Source: Sarocladium kiliense (taxonomy: Eukaryota; Ascomycota; Sordariomycetes; Hypocreales; Sarocladiaceae). Taken from it: DNA of 64,000 nucleotides. The first letter of the stretch is position 1. Each line of letters begins with the position of its first letter. The DNA lies in contig JAUZTG010000042.1 of assembly GCA_030734395.1 (NCBI GenBank), positions 930,001-994,000 on the forward strand. The letters are read 5' to 3'. Of the stretch, positions 21,350 through 32,353 are shown piece after piece. The position numbers were made by a program, and so were the translations under genes. A model generated the notes under the pieces. The model was not told the origin of the DNA. It did no database searches and saw only the letters and a list, made by a program, of their open reading frames with translations.

Positions 21350-23243
21350 CTACTTCTTCTGTCCATCCAGGTACGCCTTCCAGCCACCCTCCTGGAGCCT
21401 TGCGGCCTTGGCTTCTACTTCCTCTCCCATCTTATGCATATACGCTGCCATCGCATCACGATAACCGGCATCACTTGTGCCCAAGATTCTCACTGCAAGC
21501 ATAGCAGCATTGGTCGAGTTGTTGATGCCGACGGTTGCGACAGGGCAACCTCGGGGCATCTGGACGATACTGAGGAGACTGTCCTGGCCATCCAGGTGGG
21601 TAGCCTTGACTGGCACACCGATGACGGGCACCGTAGTTTCAGAAGCGAGCATACCGGGAAGAGCAGCAGCGCCTCCAGCGGCCGCGATCAGGACACGAAT
21701 GCCTCGGCTGGCGGCAGAAAGGGCAAGCTCGCTCATGCGCTGAGGGGTTCGGTGCGCGGATGTGATGGTGAAATCGTAGGGAACACGGAACTGCTCGAGA
21801 ATATCGAAGGCACCCTTCAGAACGTGAAGGTCAGAGTCAGAGCCCATGGTAATGACGACCAAAGGGTTCTTCGTGTCGCGAGACGAGGTTGTGGGAGCAA
21901 CAGCCTGGGATGTCGGGGCTGGTGCAGCTTCTGGTCTCAATGCTGCTGAGTTTGCTGCAAGGCGTTCCTTGCGAATGTGGGCTGCCTCCTTGATGAGGGG
22001 CGAGGCGAGCTGCTCAAGATCGACCTCCGGGGAATAAGAGGTTACGGTGATGTGACCGATCTTGCGGCTGGGCTTGGAAGCCTTGCCATAAAGGTGTAGG
22101 AAGATGTCCATGTTGTCGTCATAGAGCGAGCTGGTCATGTCGACGAGAGAGTCGTGAGAGGTCTCCTGTGCGCCGCCCAAAATGTTGATCATGATGGCGC
22201 TGGCAACACGGGGCTGCAACTTGAAGGAAGGGTGAACAATATCAAGAATGGAGTAGAGCTGCGCCCTGTACTGTGACATGGCAGGAACAGCCTCGATAGT
22301 GTAATGCCCTGAGTTGTGTCTGTGATCTGTTAGCAAAGTGACATACCCATTCAGGAGCTGCAGAGACTCACGGCCTGGGTGCAACCTCATTGATAACGAG
22401 CTTGCCACCCTCGAGGAGGAACATCTCCACAGCAAAAACGCCACGACCTTTCAAGGTGCGAACAACATCTGATGCCAGCTTCTTAGCCTCCTCGGAGACA
22501 TTGGCAGCCACGCCACGGGGCGGGTAGAAGACTGTTGAACAAATGCTATCCTCGTGGATAGTCTCCACAGCTGGGTAAGCGTAGACTTGTCGAGTCTCGC
22601 CCTCATCCGTTTCAGTCCTCATAACCATGACTGCCAGCTCTTTCTTGAAAGGCTGGAACTCCTCGGCATACAATGGGAGCTTGCCCATTGCCTTGACAGC
22701 CTCAGCAAAGTCCTCGGGGCCGCCGACTCTGAAGTTTCCGCGCCCATCGTAGGAGCCCTTGCGTGCCTTGAGGAAGAAAGGGAAGCCGTACGCCTTCGCT
22801 GCCTCTTGCAGTGAGATGATCATATCCTCGCCAGATTCGACCTTCCTCTGACGCGCAATCGGAAGCCCAGCCTTTCCGAAATGCTCTTTCTGGAGGTACT
22901 TGTCCTGGATGAGCCGCAGCGTCTCCCACGACGGGTGCACTGGAACCTTCTTCCTCGTGCCGTCGCCCATCTCTACACCCAAGGTTGCCACCTCCTCCAG
23001 CACCTCAGTGTTAATGTGCTCAATCTCAACCGTGAGAACATCACACTTCCTAGCGAGCTCACGGACCTTCTCGGGGTCCTTGAAGGATCCTGTGACGTGC
23101 TTGGGGTTGTCGTTGATCTGGCGCAAAGGGCAGCCATCAGCGTCGAGGGCAACAAGCTCGACATCGAGGAGGGCGGCCTGCTCCTGCAGCATGCGTCCGA
23201 GCTGACCGCCGCCCAAGATACCAATCACAGTCTTCTTGGCCAT
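21350..23243 (-). CDS. ADE2: Phosphoribosylaminoimidazole carboxylase (PurK-PurE fusion)
   Basis: A bifunctional de novo purine enzyme converting AIR to CAIR, 613 residues, the usual fungal length. Exons are 23243-22372 and 22319-21350; the 51-bp intron (GTGAGT donor, ATCACAG acceptor) joins INEVAPRP to HNSGHYT, a conserved PurK motif. The N-terminal ATP-grasp PurK half has GILGGGQLGRMLQEQA, LTVEIEHIN and KARKGSYDGRGNF. The C-terminal PurE half starts near VVITMGSDSDLHVLKGA and contains SAHRTPQRM and AAGGAAALPGM. Loss of ADE2 gives red adenine auxotrophs in many fungi. It is divergent from the metallophosphoesterase, with a 445-bp shared upstream region. Confidence 0.97.
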
Positions 23244-23688
23244 TTTGCCTTTTGTTCAAGGGATTGAATTGGAGGAGTTGAGATGTGACGTCTAAGAAGG
23301 AACGCACCAAGCGATATCGCTTCCGTCTAAAAGTTTGCGGCTTCACTGACGAGAAAAGTGGAGACCGCCGCCCAGCACCTGGATCGCAATCGCCTCAACT
23401 CTCGCAAAGAAGGTAGTTGAGTCACGAAGGCTAGTTCTATCTCATACAACCTTGAATGCTGTTTCTTATGGCTCAATTATGAAGATCAATGCGTAATTTT
23501 TTTTCCCTTCTTGAAAACAATCGTCCGACATAAAAAGACATTCATCTTAGGAAGACATGGCGTTGAGAGGCGCATACGCATCTCGCTTCCCCCACAGCAT
23601 ATGATCGTCGCCTCTCAGTGCGCTGCCTCGAATTAGAAATCCACAACCATTACCACTCATCTTAGCACGCCTGACAAGATCGTCTGAT

Positions 23689-24792
23689 ATGTCAACATCC
23701 TCCCAAAATATCAAGACTCGGGTCCTGATCATCTCAGATACACACAACGTCAAACCCAAGCCCGAGAACGTACCTGATGACCGTCCCAGCGATGACGAGC
23801 TGGCCCAACTGGGTATACGCCCCAGCATCTACGATGATACAACCGCCTATCGAGAGCCTCTTCCCCCAGCCGACTTGGCTCTCCACTGCGGCGATCTTAC
23901 CATGAAAGGCTACACAAGCCAGTTCAAGGCTACCTTCGATATGTTGAGAGCGATCCCCGCGCCGCTCAAGCTCGTTATTGCTGGCAACCACGACTTGATG
24001 CTCGACGACGAGTTCTGCAAGAAGTATGAGCGGCCTGACATCCGTTACAATCGTGCCGAGATGTGGCGCATCATCAAGGAAGCTGAGGTGGACGGCGTGA
24101 GGTACTTGACGGAGGGCACATATACCTTCGACTTAACGAACGGTGCGAGACTCACGGTTTATGCGAGCCCATACACGCCTGCATATGGTATCTGGGCATT
24201 TCAGTACAGTGAGATTCATAAATTCGAAATCCCGCATCAAGTCGACATTGCTATGACGCATGGGCCGCCGAAACACATCATGGACTGGTGTAAGAACGGC
24301 ATGAGAGCAGGTTGCACGCAGCTGCTGGAGGCCGTGCGCCAAGCCAAGCCCCGGGTACACTGCTTCGGGCATATTCATGAGAGCTGGGGTGCTATGCATG
24401 CAACGTGGAAGAATGACTCGAGACCTGGGGATGCTGCCGAAGAGGCAATAGGCGCTATGAGAGCTGTGATGAAGGGCAGTGGTCTCAATGAAGCACAAAT
24501 CATGGATGCGACAGGGAAGATTGTGTCCAAGGAAAAGATTGCCGAGTTAACAGCACAACGGGGAGTGGTCGTTGATACAACAGAAGGCGAGCATGCCCTG
24601 AAGACTGGGGAGCAGACTCTGTTCTTTAATGCTGCCATCATGGACTGGCGCTATCATCCAAGCCAGCTGCCTTGGCTGGTAGATATTGATCTCGCCAAAA
24701 CACCGAGTGCTAATCTGGAAGATATTGATGCGAAGGTTGACTCTGCATTTCAGAAGTCGGGTGGCGGCTTCAGCATGCCATGGCTCAAATGA
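23689..24792 (+). CDS. Calcineurin-like metallophosphoesterase
   Basis: Intronless gene for 367 residues. Metal-binding motifs appear in the expected order: ISDTHN (residues about 15-20), LHCGDLT, AGNHDLM, THGPP, and HCFGHIHESWG. This is the class III/MPPED-like arrangement of the calcineurin superfamily, usually binding two divalent metals. The substrate is unknown; relatives are annotated as Ser/Thr phosphatases or phosphodiesterases. No signal peptide or membrane segment is seen. The ATG at 23689 sits just before KTRVLIISDTHN and fits the family start. The region after the last motif (residues 245-367) is extra sequence common in fungal members. Confidence 0.85.
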   Translation: MSTSSQNIKTRVLIISDTHNVKPKPENVPDDRPSDDELAQLGIRPSIYDDTTAYREPLPPADLALHCGDLTMKGYTSQFKATFDMLRAIPAPLKLVIAGNHDLMLDDEFCKKYERPDIRYNRAEMWRIIKEAEVDGVRYLTEGTYTFDLTNGARLTVYASPYTPAYGIWAFQYSEIHKFEIPHQVDIAMTHGPPKHIMDWCKNGMRAGCTQLLEAVRQAKPRVHCFGHIHESWGAMHATWKNDSRPGDAAEEAIGAMRAVMKGSGLNEAQIMDATGKIVSKEKIAELTAQRGVVVDTTEGEHALKTGEQTLFFNAAIMDWRYHPSQLPWLVDIDLAKTPSANLEDIDAKVDSAFQKSGGGFSMPWLK

Positions 24793-25490
24793 TGATGCAA
24801 CGAACATAGATGATGTTATGAAACAGAGTATTCCCCCTCATCGCTCTCTAGGATGTACTGCCGGTATTGCAATTAGAACACAGAACGATCGAACTGAAAA
24901 GATTAAGGAGACGGTGTTCCATGCCGTGAACAATCTGCGTATCTGAAGTCCGATGCGGTAGGCCGTCAAAGCCATTATCATGTAGCATACGGGGACTTGG
25001 TCGCCCCGGGGATCTCTCTGTTCAATACACAGCTTCAATAGTCGCTATTAATGTGACTTACGCGGCTGTTGACAACAGCAAGCAAAATAGGTATTAGAAT
25101 ATGCACTAGAATATGGAGTGGAATATGTAGTAGAATATGTGGTAGAACATGAGAATAGGTCATAGAGTATAGAGTACATTATGTAGTAGAATAGCACCCG
25201 ATAGTAAGAACGACAACGAAATAATTGGTGGAACAGAGGCTGCAGAACAGCATTCGGTAATCTGGGCAAACATAGGAGCGGTATAACTGCACAGGAGATC
25301 GAATCGAAGTGGCCATTCTCATTACATTCTGTACTCTGTATCACTCCAGACGTGATATATAACAGGCCCAAAAATAGGCAGACTACCTAAATACGGGAGG
25401 GTTCCGGTTTCCATTATTCCATTACATTCATTCATGTGAATCTGCACAATGACACAGAAGGCAAAAGCTTCCGAGATTCTTATTGCTGCG
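24793..25490. other. Convergent 3' flanks containing a minisatellite
   Basis: Space between the metallophosphoesterase and CFEM genes. Apart from the 12-bp repeat listed separately, no gene or RNA is supported. Confidence 0.5.
25095..25154 (+). repeat. 12-bp minisatellite, five units
   Basis: Five head-to-tail copies of TAGAATATGNNN (units start at 25095, 25107, 25119, 25131 and 25143), with one or two changes in the third and fifth units. Decayed copies continue to about 25200. Confidence 0.85.
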
Positions 25491-26137
25491 TTAAATAGCG
25501 ACAGCAGCAGCGAGCAGAGCTGCGACGAGGCCAGCAGTGGCCATTGGGGCAGCATCAGTGCTGGTGGTGGTCTCTTCACCACCAGCAGTGTTGTCGCCAC
25601 CACCACCAGACCCGCCGGTCTCATTCGAGTCGTCGCTGGTGGTCGTCCTCGTTGTGGTCGTGTTTCCTGAGGGCGGTGTGACGATTGATGAAATGGTGGT
25701 GATTGAAGGGACCTCGGGAGTAGAGGGGGTGCTGACAGGAGGCAGGACGTCGGTGGGAAGAATGCTCATGGTTCCAGTAGTGCCCTGGTCACTAACGGTT
25801 CTGGATTCAGATGCAGACGCGAGGGCCTCGCAGGCGGCGGCACCAGCACGTTGAGCCTCAATGATCTCATCGGGGTCGCATTCGCGGAGGAAGCAAGGGG
25901 CGGCAAGAGTACGGAGCTTCGCTTGGGTGCTTTCGAGGCATTGGCAGGCGGTGTCTTCGATGTCACAGCCAGCGTCTGGGATGGCTTCCCTCAGACAAGT
26001 TTGCTGCACATGATGTTAGCGTGTTGAGGTTGACAACTGGGAAATATCGAGGAGCTTACAGCGCACTGGGGGATTCCATCAAAGTTCTGGGCCGAGACGA
26101 GGCTGGCAGCGAGGAGGGCGACGATGGTGGCCTTCAT
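25491..26137 (-). CDS. CFEM-domain GPI-anchored cell-surface protein
   Basis: A 196-residue secreted protein. Exons are 26137-26060 and 26003-25491; the 56-bp intron (GTAAGC donor, GTGCAG acceptor) joins IPQCA to QTCLREAI. The signal peptide is MKATIVALLAASLVSAQ. The CFEM domain spans about residues 20-85 with exactly eight cysteines in QCA, TCL, GCD, ACQC, PCF, ECD and ACE, and an Asp after the third Cys (GCDIED) as in haem-binding members. A long Ser/Thr-rich stalk with Gly runs follows, and then a hydrophobic C-terminus (MATAGLVAALLAAAVAI) preceded by small residues, the GPI-anchor signal. CFEM proteins act in haem iron capture, surface adhesion or host interaction; which of these applies here is not visible. 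Confidence 0.9.
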
Positions 26138-27740
26138 AGTAGCGGTTGTGTGTAAGTGAGGATGTGTTGGGAGCTGATGATGCGCTTCAATTGAGTCAGA
26201 GGACGAAGTGAGTGTGATATGGACAGCTGCGACGTGAATGTACGAGAAAGATGGAATCAATACAGAGTCAGTTCGTAGCTGGAGAGGAGCAGGGGGGTTC
26301 TTTGGCCTTTAAAGGGAAATGCGACGCGCAGTCGGAGTTCCTGCAGCCGAAGCTCGTCAGTCTCAGGCGCACAGTGCGATCGACAGCTTAGGACGCGCAA
26401 TCCCGACGCTAGTGGCGTGTCTCCAGGGGACCTCGGGGGTGGGGCCACCTCTGCAGCCACTGAGAGAGGGGTGTTGGGGTCTCGGGTCGATACTGTTGAC
26501 GGACGTGCTACAGTGGAGATGGTACTGGAGAAAGGCTGAGCAGGGTGCATTGCCTCGCCAAGATCGGGGGAGGGGTCCTCCCGTAAGAGTTGGCACTGTG
26601 CAGGATCTACCGTGGCGCCGTGAGGGAAGCCCGAGAGGATGCGTGAGACGGGCTGCAAGCGTCTCATCTGACAGGACAGTTCTAAGAAAATACAATGAGA
26701 ACCAGTCTCGGCGCAAATGAATGTCGACGGGAATCGGCTAGACCATGTTCTATTCACGACCCAACAATCAAGAAGTGTTGACCTGCTGTCTTATTCAGAG
26801 ACAATAGCTTCCCAGGTACCCTTTGCCCAAGGCCAGCACGGACGCCACAAACGCGCCAATTTCCCACCTTATTCCAAAACCGGCCGCTGTTCTCACCGTT
26901 AGGCTAGTTTCTCATGGCCAACGGGAGGGGCCCGGTTAGATAGAGTTTTAGGATATAGCACAGCACAGTGTTTGGTCCTCCTCGGGTGGCAGTGTCTCTC
27001 TCCCTTTGCCACGCCTCACGCTTTCGTCACCAAGGATGCATGTTTGGTTCGAGGCAGCCCGCTAGGCTCCGGCAATTGCAGGTTTCGCATGAAAGGTGGG
27101 GTACAGTCTTGCTAAAATTAAAACATCCAGCAGGATAGCCGGGACATCTCTGCGTATGTTTGCGCTTAGGGATCATCCTGCTTTGACTCGGGATGATGTG
27201 AGCTGCCTCCGGGGAGACGTAAGCCCCAGGGCTCGGTACATCGGCATCGAAGCAGAACGTGATGAAGATTTGTTCTGCTTGATGTAGCGGTTTGACCCTA
27301 ATCGCTGGATCTGGCTCGTTTTGCTGACCGCACAGTGCTGACTCGGATGCGTCGATCCTCAAAGGATCAACGTTCAATCAATTGGATTGGAGGAGCCGTT
27401 CGAAACAATTGATGGACCGACTGTGAAGCTTCGGGCGTTTCGTGGGTCTGAAGATCAGGCATTGAATTAGGGAGGTAACACACAGGACAGCGTCATTGGT
27501 TTCTTCGTATATTGCTATTATAGGCAGGCGACGAAATTAGAACTGGGGAAATGCAGATCAGACAAGAGGCTTTGCTGGGATGACTGAACCAGGGTGAGGG
27601 TCGGTACGTAATGTCACGAACCTACGCTTCAGATGTCACCAAAAATGAGATTTCAGTTTTACAACAAGCATCCCTGGCAAATATCTAGCTTGCCGAGACA
27701 TCGCTGATCGGTATCATGGGTTGTGATAATAACATCTCAG
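26138..27740. other. Intergenic region, no supported gene
   Basis: About 1.6 kb. GC-rich frames on opposite strands (26257-26757 minus, 26319-26720 plus) overlap fully and show no domain. Nothing else recognisable was seen. Confidence 0.5.
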
Positions 27741-29762
27741 CTACAGCCAATACCGACCAACCACTGCCCGCATGCGCTCAACCCCAGTAGCGATCTGCTC
27801 TTTCTGTTGTGTTTGTCAATAACCATCGCAGCACAGAGCAGTGGTCGTAGAAATCACTTACCGTCGGTGTAGCAAAGGAGAATCGGAACTGAGCGGTCGT
27901 CGGGTCTGCTCCCCTAGCCTTCGTCGAGACCTTGTCGGCTCCCTGCCAGGGGTGGTAATAAGAGCCCGGGGTCAAAAGCACCAGCTCTGTTGCCAATGCC
28001 TTCCACAGCTCAGTCGCGAAGGCCTGCTCAGGATCATCTTCCTTGCCGCTTTCTGCGATCTCTGTGAACCGCGGAACACCTTGGAAGTAGAACTTGGACC
28101 ACACGAACATTCCTGCTCCCGGATCCTGGAAGCTAAAGACTGGGCGTAGATCTCCATTCTTAGTTTCGACACACGCTACAAGGCCTCGGGCTTTGGGAAG
28201 TGGTGACTTCGCAGCAGGGAGAACTGTGAAGCATGCGTTGAAAGCGTCTAGCAGCCAGTCTCGCCGAGTCTGGTACTGAAGCTGGAGACGCTGCAGCCAG
28301 ACCAGATAGCCATCCACTCCCCACTTCTGCAAGAGACTGAGCACTAACGCCTGGCTAAGACCTGCGGGATCCTGCGTCTCAACCTCTGTCGCGCGGAGTA
28401 GACGCTCGATGAACATAGGGTTGGCGATGAAGTATCCTAGTCGAAGGCCAGGGAAGAGGGTCTTGGAGAAGGACTCGAGGCGGATGACACGGCCTTGTCT
28501 GTCCATTGAGAGGAAGGATGGAATCAGGGTGTTGAGGAATTCGGGTGTTGACTTGGGCTCAAAGGTTTGTTCACGCGTTGAGGGCCGATATGAAGGATAT
28601 TGGAGGAAATAGTACGGATCGTCCTCAACGATAATGAGGTCTGGTAGGTTGTGAGCGATCACTGACGGGTTTTTTTGACTTTGGCATGACTTACCAAACT
28701 CGACTGAAAGATCATATATCTCCTTGCGCCGTTGTGTGGAAATGGTAGTACCAGTCGGGTTGGATCCAACTGACACGAGGTACAATCTGTCACCAATCAG
28801 TCAAGAAAGTCCAGTGCCGATATAGACGGGTCACTAACACGCGCGGTCTTCTGCTCCCTCGGCTCTTCTCGTCCCAGCCCTCCAGCATCTCACGCAGGCG
28901 ATCTGCTCTTAAGCCTTCTTCATCGGCTGACACGGGCACAGCCTTGATACCTAATGGAATCCAGAGTGCCTGTGCAGAGGGATACGTGAACTCTTCGACA
29001 ATGACAAAGTCATCATCTTCACAGAGCATTCCCACTACCTTGGACCAAGCATTGGTGTTACCGGGGTGAAGTATACAATCATACTCGAATGGGGGGGCAT
29101 GCACGCGATCGGTCAGTTCTCTTGACAGCTTGATGAGTTTGGCATTGCCTGCACCAGAGCCTATGATTGGGAATCAGCATTCGTTCACTTGAGGGCTTGT
29201 AGGTATAATCAATTTCCATAACTCACCATATTGAAGGAATTGAGTGAGGTCGAGATCTCCAGGGCTGGCACCACGGCCAAGAGTCAGACTAAGGATATCT
29301 GTCTCGGCAGCTGCAGCCTCCCCGGGAGCATCGCTTGGCAGGGGTGCAGCCGGCTCAAGGCAGTTGAACTTGGCTTCTCGCAATGGGAATAGTGAAGGGT
29401 GTGGAAGTCCTGGTTGGTGTGAGTCACCGGCCTTGCCCATCGTCATGAGCAGCGATCTCACCTCCTGCCAGACTGATCATGCCCTCAAGGCCCATAAACT
29501 TGATGATGTCCTTCAATGGAGAAGGGTGACGAGCCTTGCTCTTGCGGTTGATGTGGTGGGAGAGATCCACCGTCCCCGCGGATGATCCTAGGCTACCCAT
29601 GGTTGTCCAACAGTTGTCAATGCTGCTTGAGTGTGTGTTCCCTGAGCTGCTACCAGACCTGGCCTTCGACCAAAGGACACTGGCATTGATGCCAAAAGGA
29701 TCTCTTATCTCCAAGGCCCTGGCCTCACCTGCTCTCCATCCGATCTTCCGACATCCCGACAT
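27741..29762 (-). CDS. Aro8-type aromatic/2-aminoadipate aminotransferase
   Basis: A PLP-dependent fold-type I aminotransferase of the Aro8/kynurenine aminotransferase group, transferring amino groups from aromatic amino acids or 2-aminoadipate to 2-oxoglutarate. Several exons are visible. Diagnostic pieces are KARHPSPLKDIIKFMG, MISLAGGLPHPSLFPL across the first junction, TNAWSKVVGMLCE, VGSNPTGTT, IIVEDDPYYFLQYPSY, and the PLP-lysine motif SFSKTLFPGLRLGY. The last intron (27861-27804, GTAAGT donor, CAACAG acceptor) replaces an early in-frame stop with TKEQIATGVERMRAVVGRYWL and a TAG at 27741, matching the family C-terminus. ATG at 29600 (MGSLGSSAG) is an alternative start; the extra 54 residues from 29762 are unusual. 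Its 5' end faces the carboxylesterase gene. Confidence 0.85.
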
Positions 29763-30227
29763 CGACGCATGATCAGGGTCTCGCGCCGGGCTCCGGCCGT
29801 GATGGCGGGGCGCAGATAAGTTAGTTTCCCCAAGGTTTAGTTATATCGTGGCTAACCGCGTCGGAATCCAGATCAGAGGGCCGATGGCGGGGTGGGCATT
29901 GTTTCTCGTAATAGTTGATGACCTGTATCGTGAATTGCCTCTGATTCGGAGGAGCTGCAGGATAACAGCTGTCTTAGTCAAAGTCAAGATCGATCACTAT
30001 CGCCTTACTTCTGGCCGTTGTCGGATAGTACCCCAATTTTTATCACGGTGTCGGGTTCCTGCAGGCACGATGAGATATCGCAAGTCTCACTTAGTCTCGA
30101 ATCTTAGCTGGGCTGTCAGCTAGCATCTGAGATCTACAGCATTCTTCCAGGAGAGCCTCTCCCCCTCCCCCTCCCCCTCCAACAACACATCGAATCGAGC
30201 CCTTGTCAATCTTGCACACCGACAATC
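29763..30227. promoter_or_regulatory. Divergent promoter region with C5T repeats
   Basis: Shared upstream region of the aminotransferase and carboxylesterase genes. At 30161-30180 it carries three C5 runs separated by single T, ending about 50 bp before the carboxylesterase ATG. Confidence 0.5.
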
Positions 30228-31962
30228 ATGGGGAACAATATCTCATACCAGGAGAAGCCCTGCGAGGTCTCTCTGGGCCAGCGCGGAGCCATTCAGGGTC
30301 TTCAATTCGACGACAAGTCCCGTCGCTTCGCTGGAGTTCGCTATGCCCTCCCTCCAACTAACGAACACCGATGGCGAAGGCCCCGACCGTTACCTGACTC
30401 CTACAAGTACGCGTCAGAAGATGGAAGTTCCTTCGATGCGACCAAATTTGGTCCCGTGTGCCCGCAGAAGGCGATCCATGTTGTTGATGCAGAAGGTGGC
30501 GCTGGCAGGTTCAGCGAGGATTGCCTCGTCATGAACATTTGGACGCCGGTGCCGAAGGAAGGACAAGAGGAGAAAAAGTGGCCAGTCATGCTATGGCTGC
30601 ATGGCGGGTGGTTCCAAATGGGAGACCCGTCGCATGAGCCGGGGATGGACCCGACAGAGATGATCTCAACTGGCGGCCTTAACGGTATCCTTGTGTCCAT
30701 TGGCTATCGCTTGAACGTCTTCGGCTTCCTAGCTGGAGATGATATCTCGACGGATAACGGTGGTGCTGCCGGCGGCAACTTCGGTCTTTGGGATCAACGA
30801 CTGGCTGCTGAATGGGTCAAGGAGAACATTGCATACTTTGGCGGCGACCCTGATAACATCACATTGGCTGGAAGGAGTGCTGGCGCGTACAGTGCTGAGG
30901 CCCAGATGCTGTACGAGTTCCGTGGTGCGGAGAAGAGGCAATCACAGCTATACCGACGTATCTTCATGGATTCGAATGCGATACCGGCTCAGCCAAAGTC
31001 CCTTGCGGATGGTCAAGAGCAGTTTCATGAGCTATGCGAATACTTTGGCATCGACACGGGACTCCCAGCGAAAGAAAAGATCGACATCTTGCGGCAGAAG
31101 AGCGCACTGGACTTGGTTAAGGCGACTTCACAACTCAAACAACATACCTTCCGACCTGTCACTGATGACCTCTTCATCCACTCCGGCATGGTAGAATACC
31201 TCAAGAGCAAAGACATCGCCGAAGAGTTCACCAACCGAGGGTGGCGCATCCTGATTGGTGAGGTGCGAAATGAGGAGACTCTGTACTCTACGTACAACGG
31301 ACCTACGGAACCGACTTTGGAATCACTGCGGTTGCAAGTGTCGAACTACTACGCACCTGAAGTAGCAGATCGGGTGATCAAGAGATATGAGCTCCCTGAT
31401 AGCACGGAATTGAAAGACTGGCAGAACCTTTTCGGTAAGTAATCCTTAGCTTATACCCCGATTACACCTACTTATCCTGCTCTCCTTGCGCAGGCCGAAT
31501 CATCGCCGATGGACAGGTGCGAGCTCCTTCAAGAACACTCGTTGACAACCTGACGGCGAACGGCGTACCGATCCGAGATATCTGGCGCTATCATATTGCC
31601 TTCCGTCTGTCATTCATTACCGAAAAAGTGGCGCCTATGTCGTTCGGCGTCGCGCATGCGATGGACAAGCCTTTCTGGAAGTGAGTCATCTTGCATTTGC
31701 GCGAGCCATTGGATACGATCTAACACTGGCTTCTAGCTTTGCCATTTGCCACGGACCTACCAGGGAGGAACAGCGGCTTATGCATGATTGGATCCAGATC
31801 TTGGTCGCATTCGTGCAGGGCGATGAGACTTACGAATTCGGTACCAAGGATATCAAGGAGATGAAGGTCATCACGCCGCAAGGGCAGATTGAGGTCCAAC
31901 GGGATGAGCGATGGAATGAGCTCGTGGAGCTTGGGAAGGCATTTGCAGGTAGCTCTGTATGA
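30228..31962 (+). CDS. Type B carboxylesterase with N-myristoylation-like start
   Basis: A carboxylesterase/lipase family (cholinesterase-like) enzyme of 539 residues. Exons are 30228-31434, 31494-31680 and 31737-31962, both introns GT-AG and in frame. Family motifs: RRFAGVRYALPP near the N-terminus, SEDCLVMNIWTP, oxyanion-hole LWLHGGWFQMG, YRLNVFGFLAG, NFGLWDQRLAAEWVKENIAYFGGDP, and nucleophile G-R-S-A-G around residue 220. A His in FGVAHAMDKPFW is a candidate third triad member. There is no signal peptide, unlike most secreted fungal type B esterases. The protein begins MGNNISYQ, which fits the N-myristoylation pattern (Gly2, Ser6). Substrate unknown. It lies between the aminotransferase and a Dal5-type transporter, which may point to shared catabolism. 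Confidence 0.88.
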
Positions 31963-32353
31963 TCATGAATCCCAGACAAAGATGCATCACTCAACTCGCT
32001 CGTTACTCAATTGGTGCTCTGAAAACCTTGAGATGCCTGTGCTGTACAAATATGCTGAAAATGGACCGAAACTATGCGTTGTCAGTCCATCAAGGGGAGC
32101 ACTAGTTTTACATGAAGCCTGTGAGCCTCTCGCGGACTTCCAGTACGGCCAGAAACATTCGTAGATACTTGAAAGTTTGGTTTCAATGATTTCAGATGAT
32201 CAGAGATGAGCTTATGGTCACTGCGATCACATAAAACGTACAGCAAGATAGAGGGCGTGCGTGATCACTTCTTCGTTGCAGCACTCAAAGTATCTGTCAA
32301 CTTTCCCCAATCATCGAATCCAGACGGCTTCGCCCCATCTCACACTTCATCAA
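31963..32353. other. Convergent 3' flanks
   Basis: Between the carboxylesterase and transporter 3' ends. An open frame to 32164 overlaps the last carboxylesterase exon in another frame and has no support. Confidence 0.5.

Noticed and set aside
25095..25200. CRISPR-like array
   Set aside because: Units of 12 bp without spacers, in a eukaryotic genome; it is a minisatellite.
26257..26757. Opposed 166- and 133-residue frames in GC-rich intergenic DNA
   Set aside because: Fully overlapping on opposite strands with no similarity to any family.
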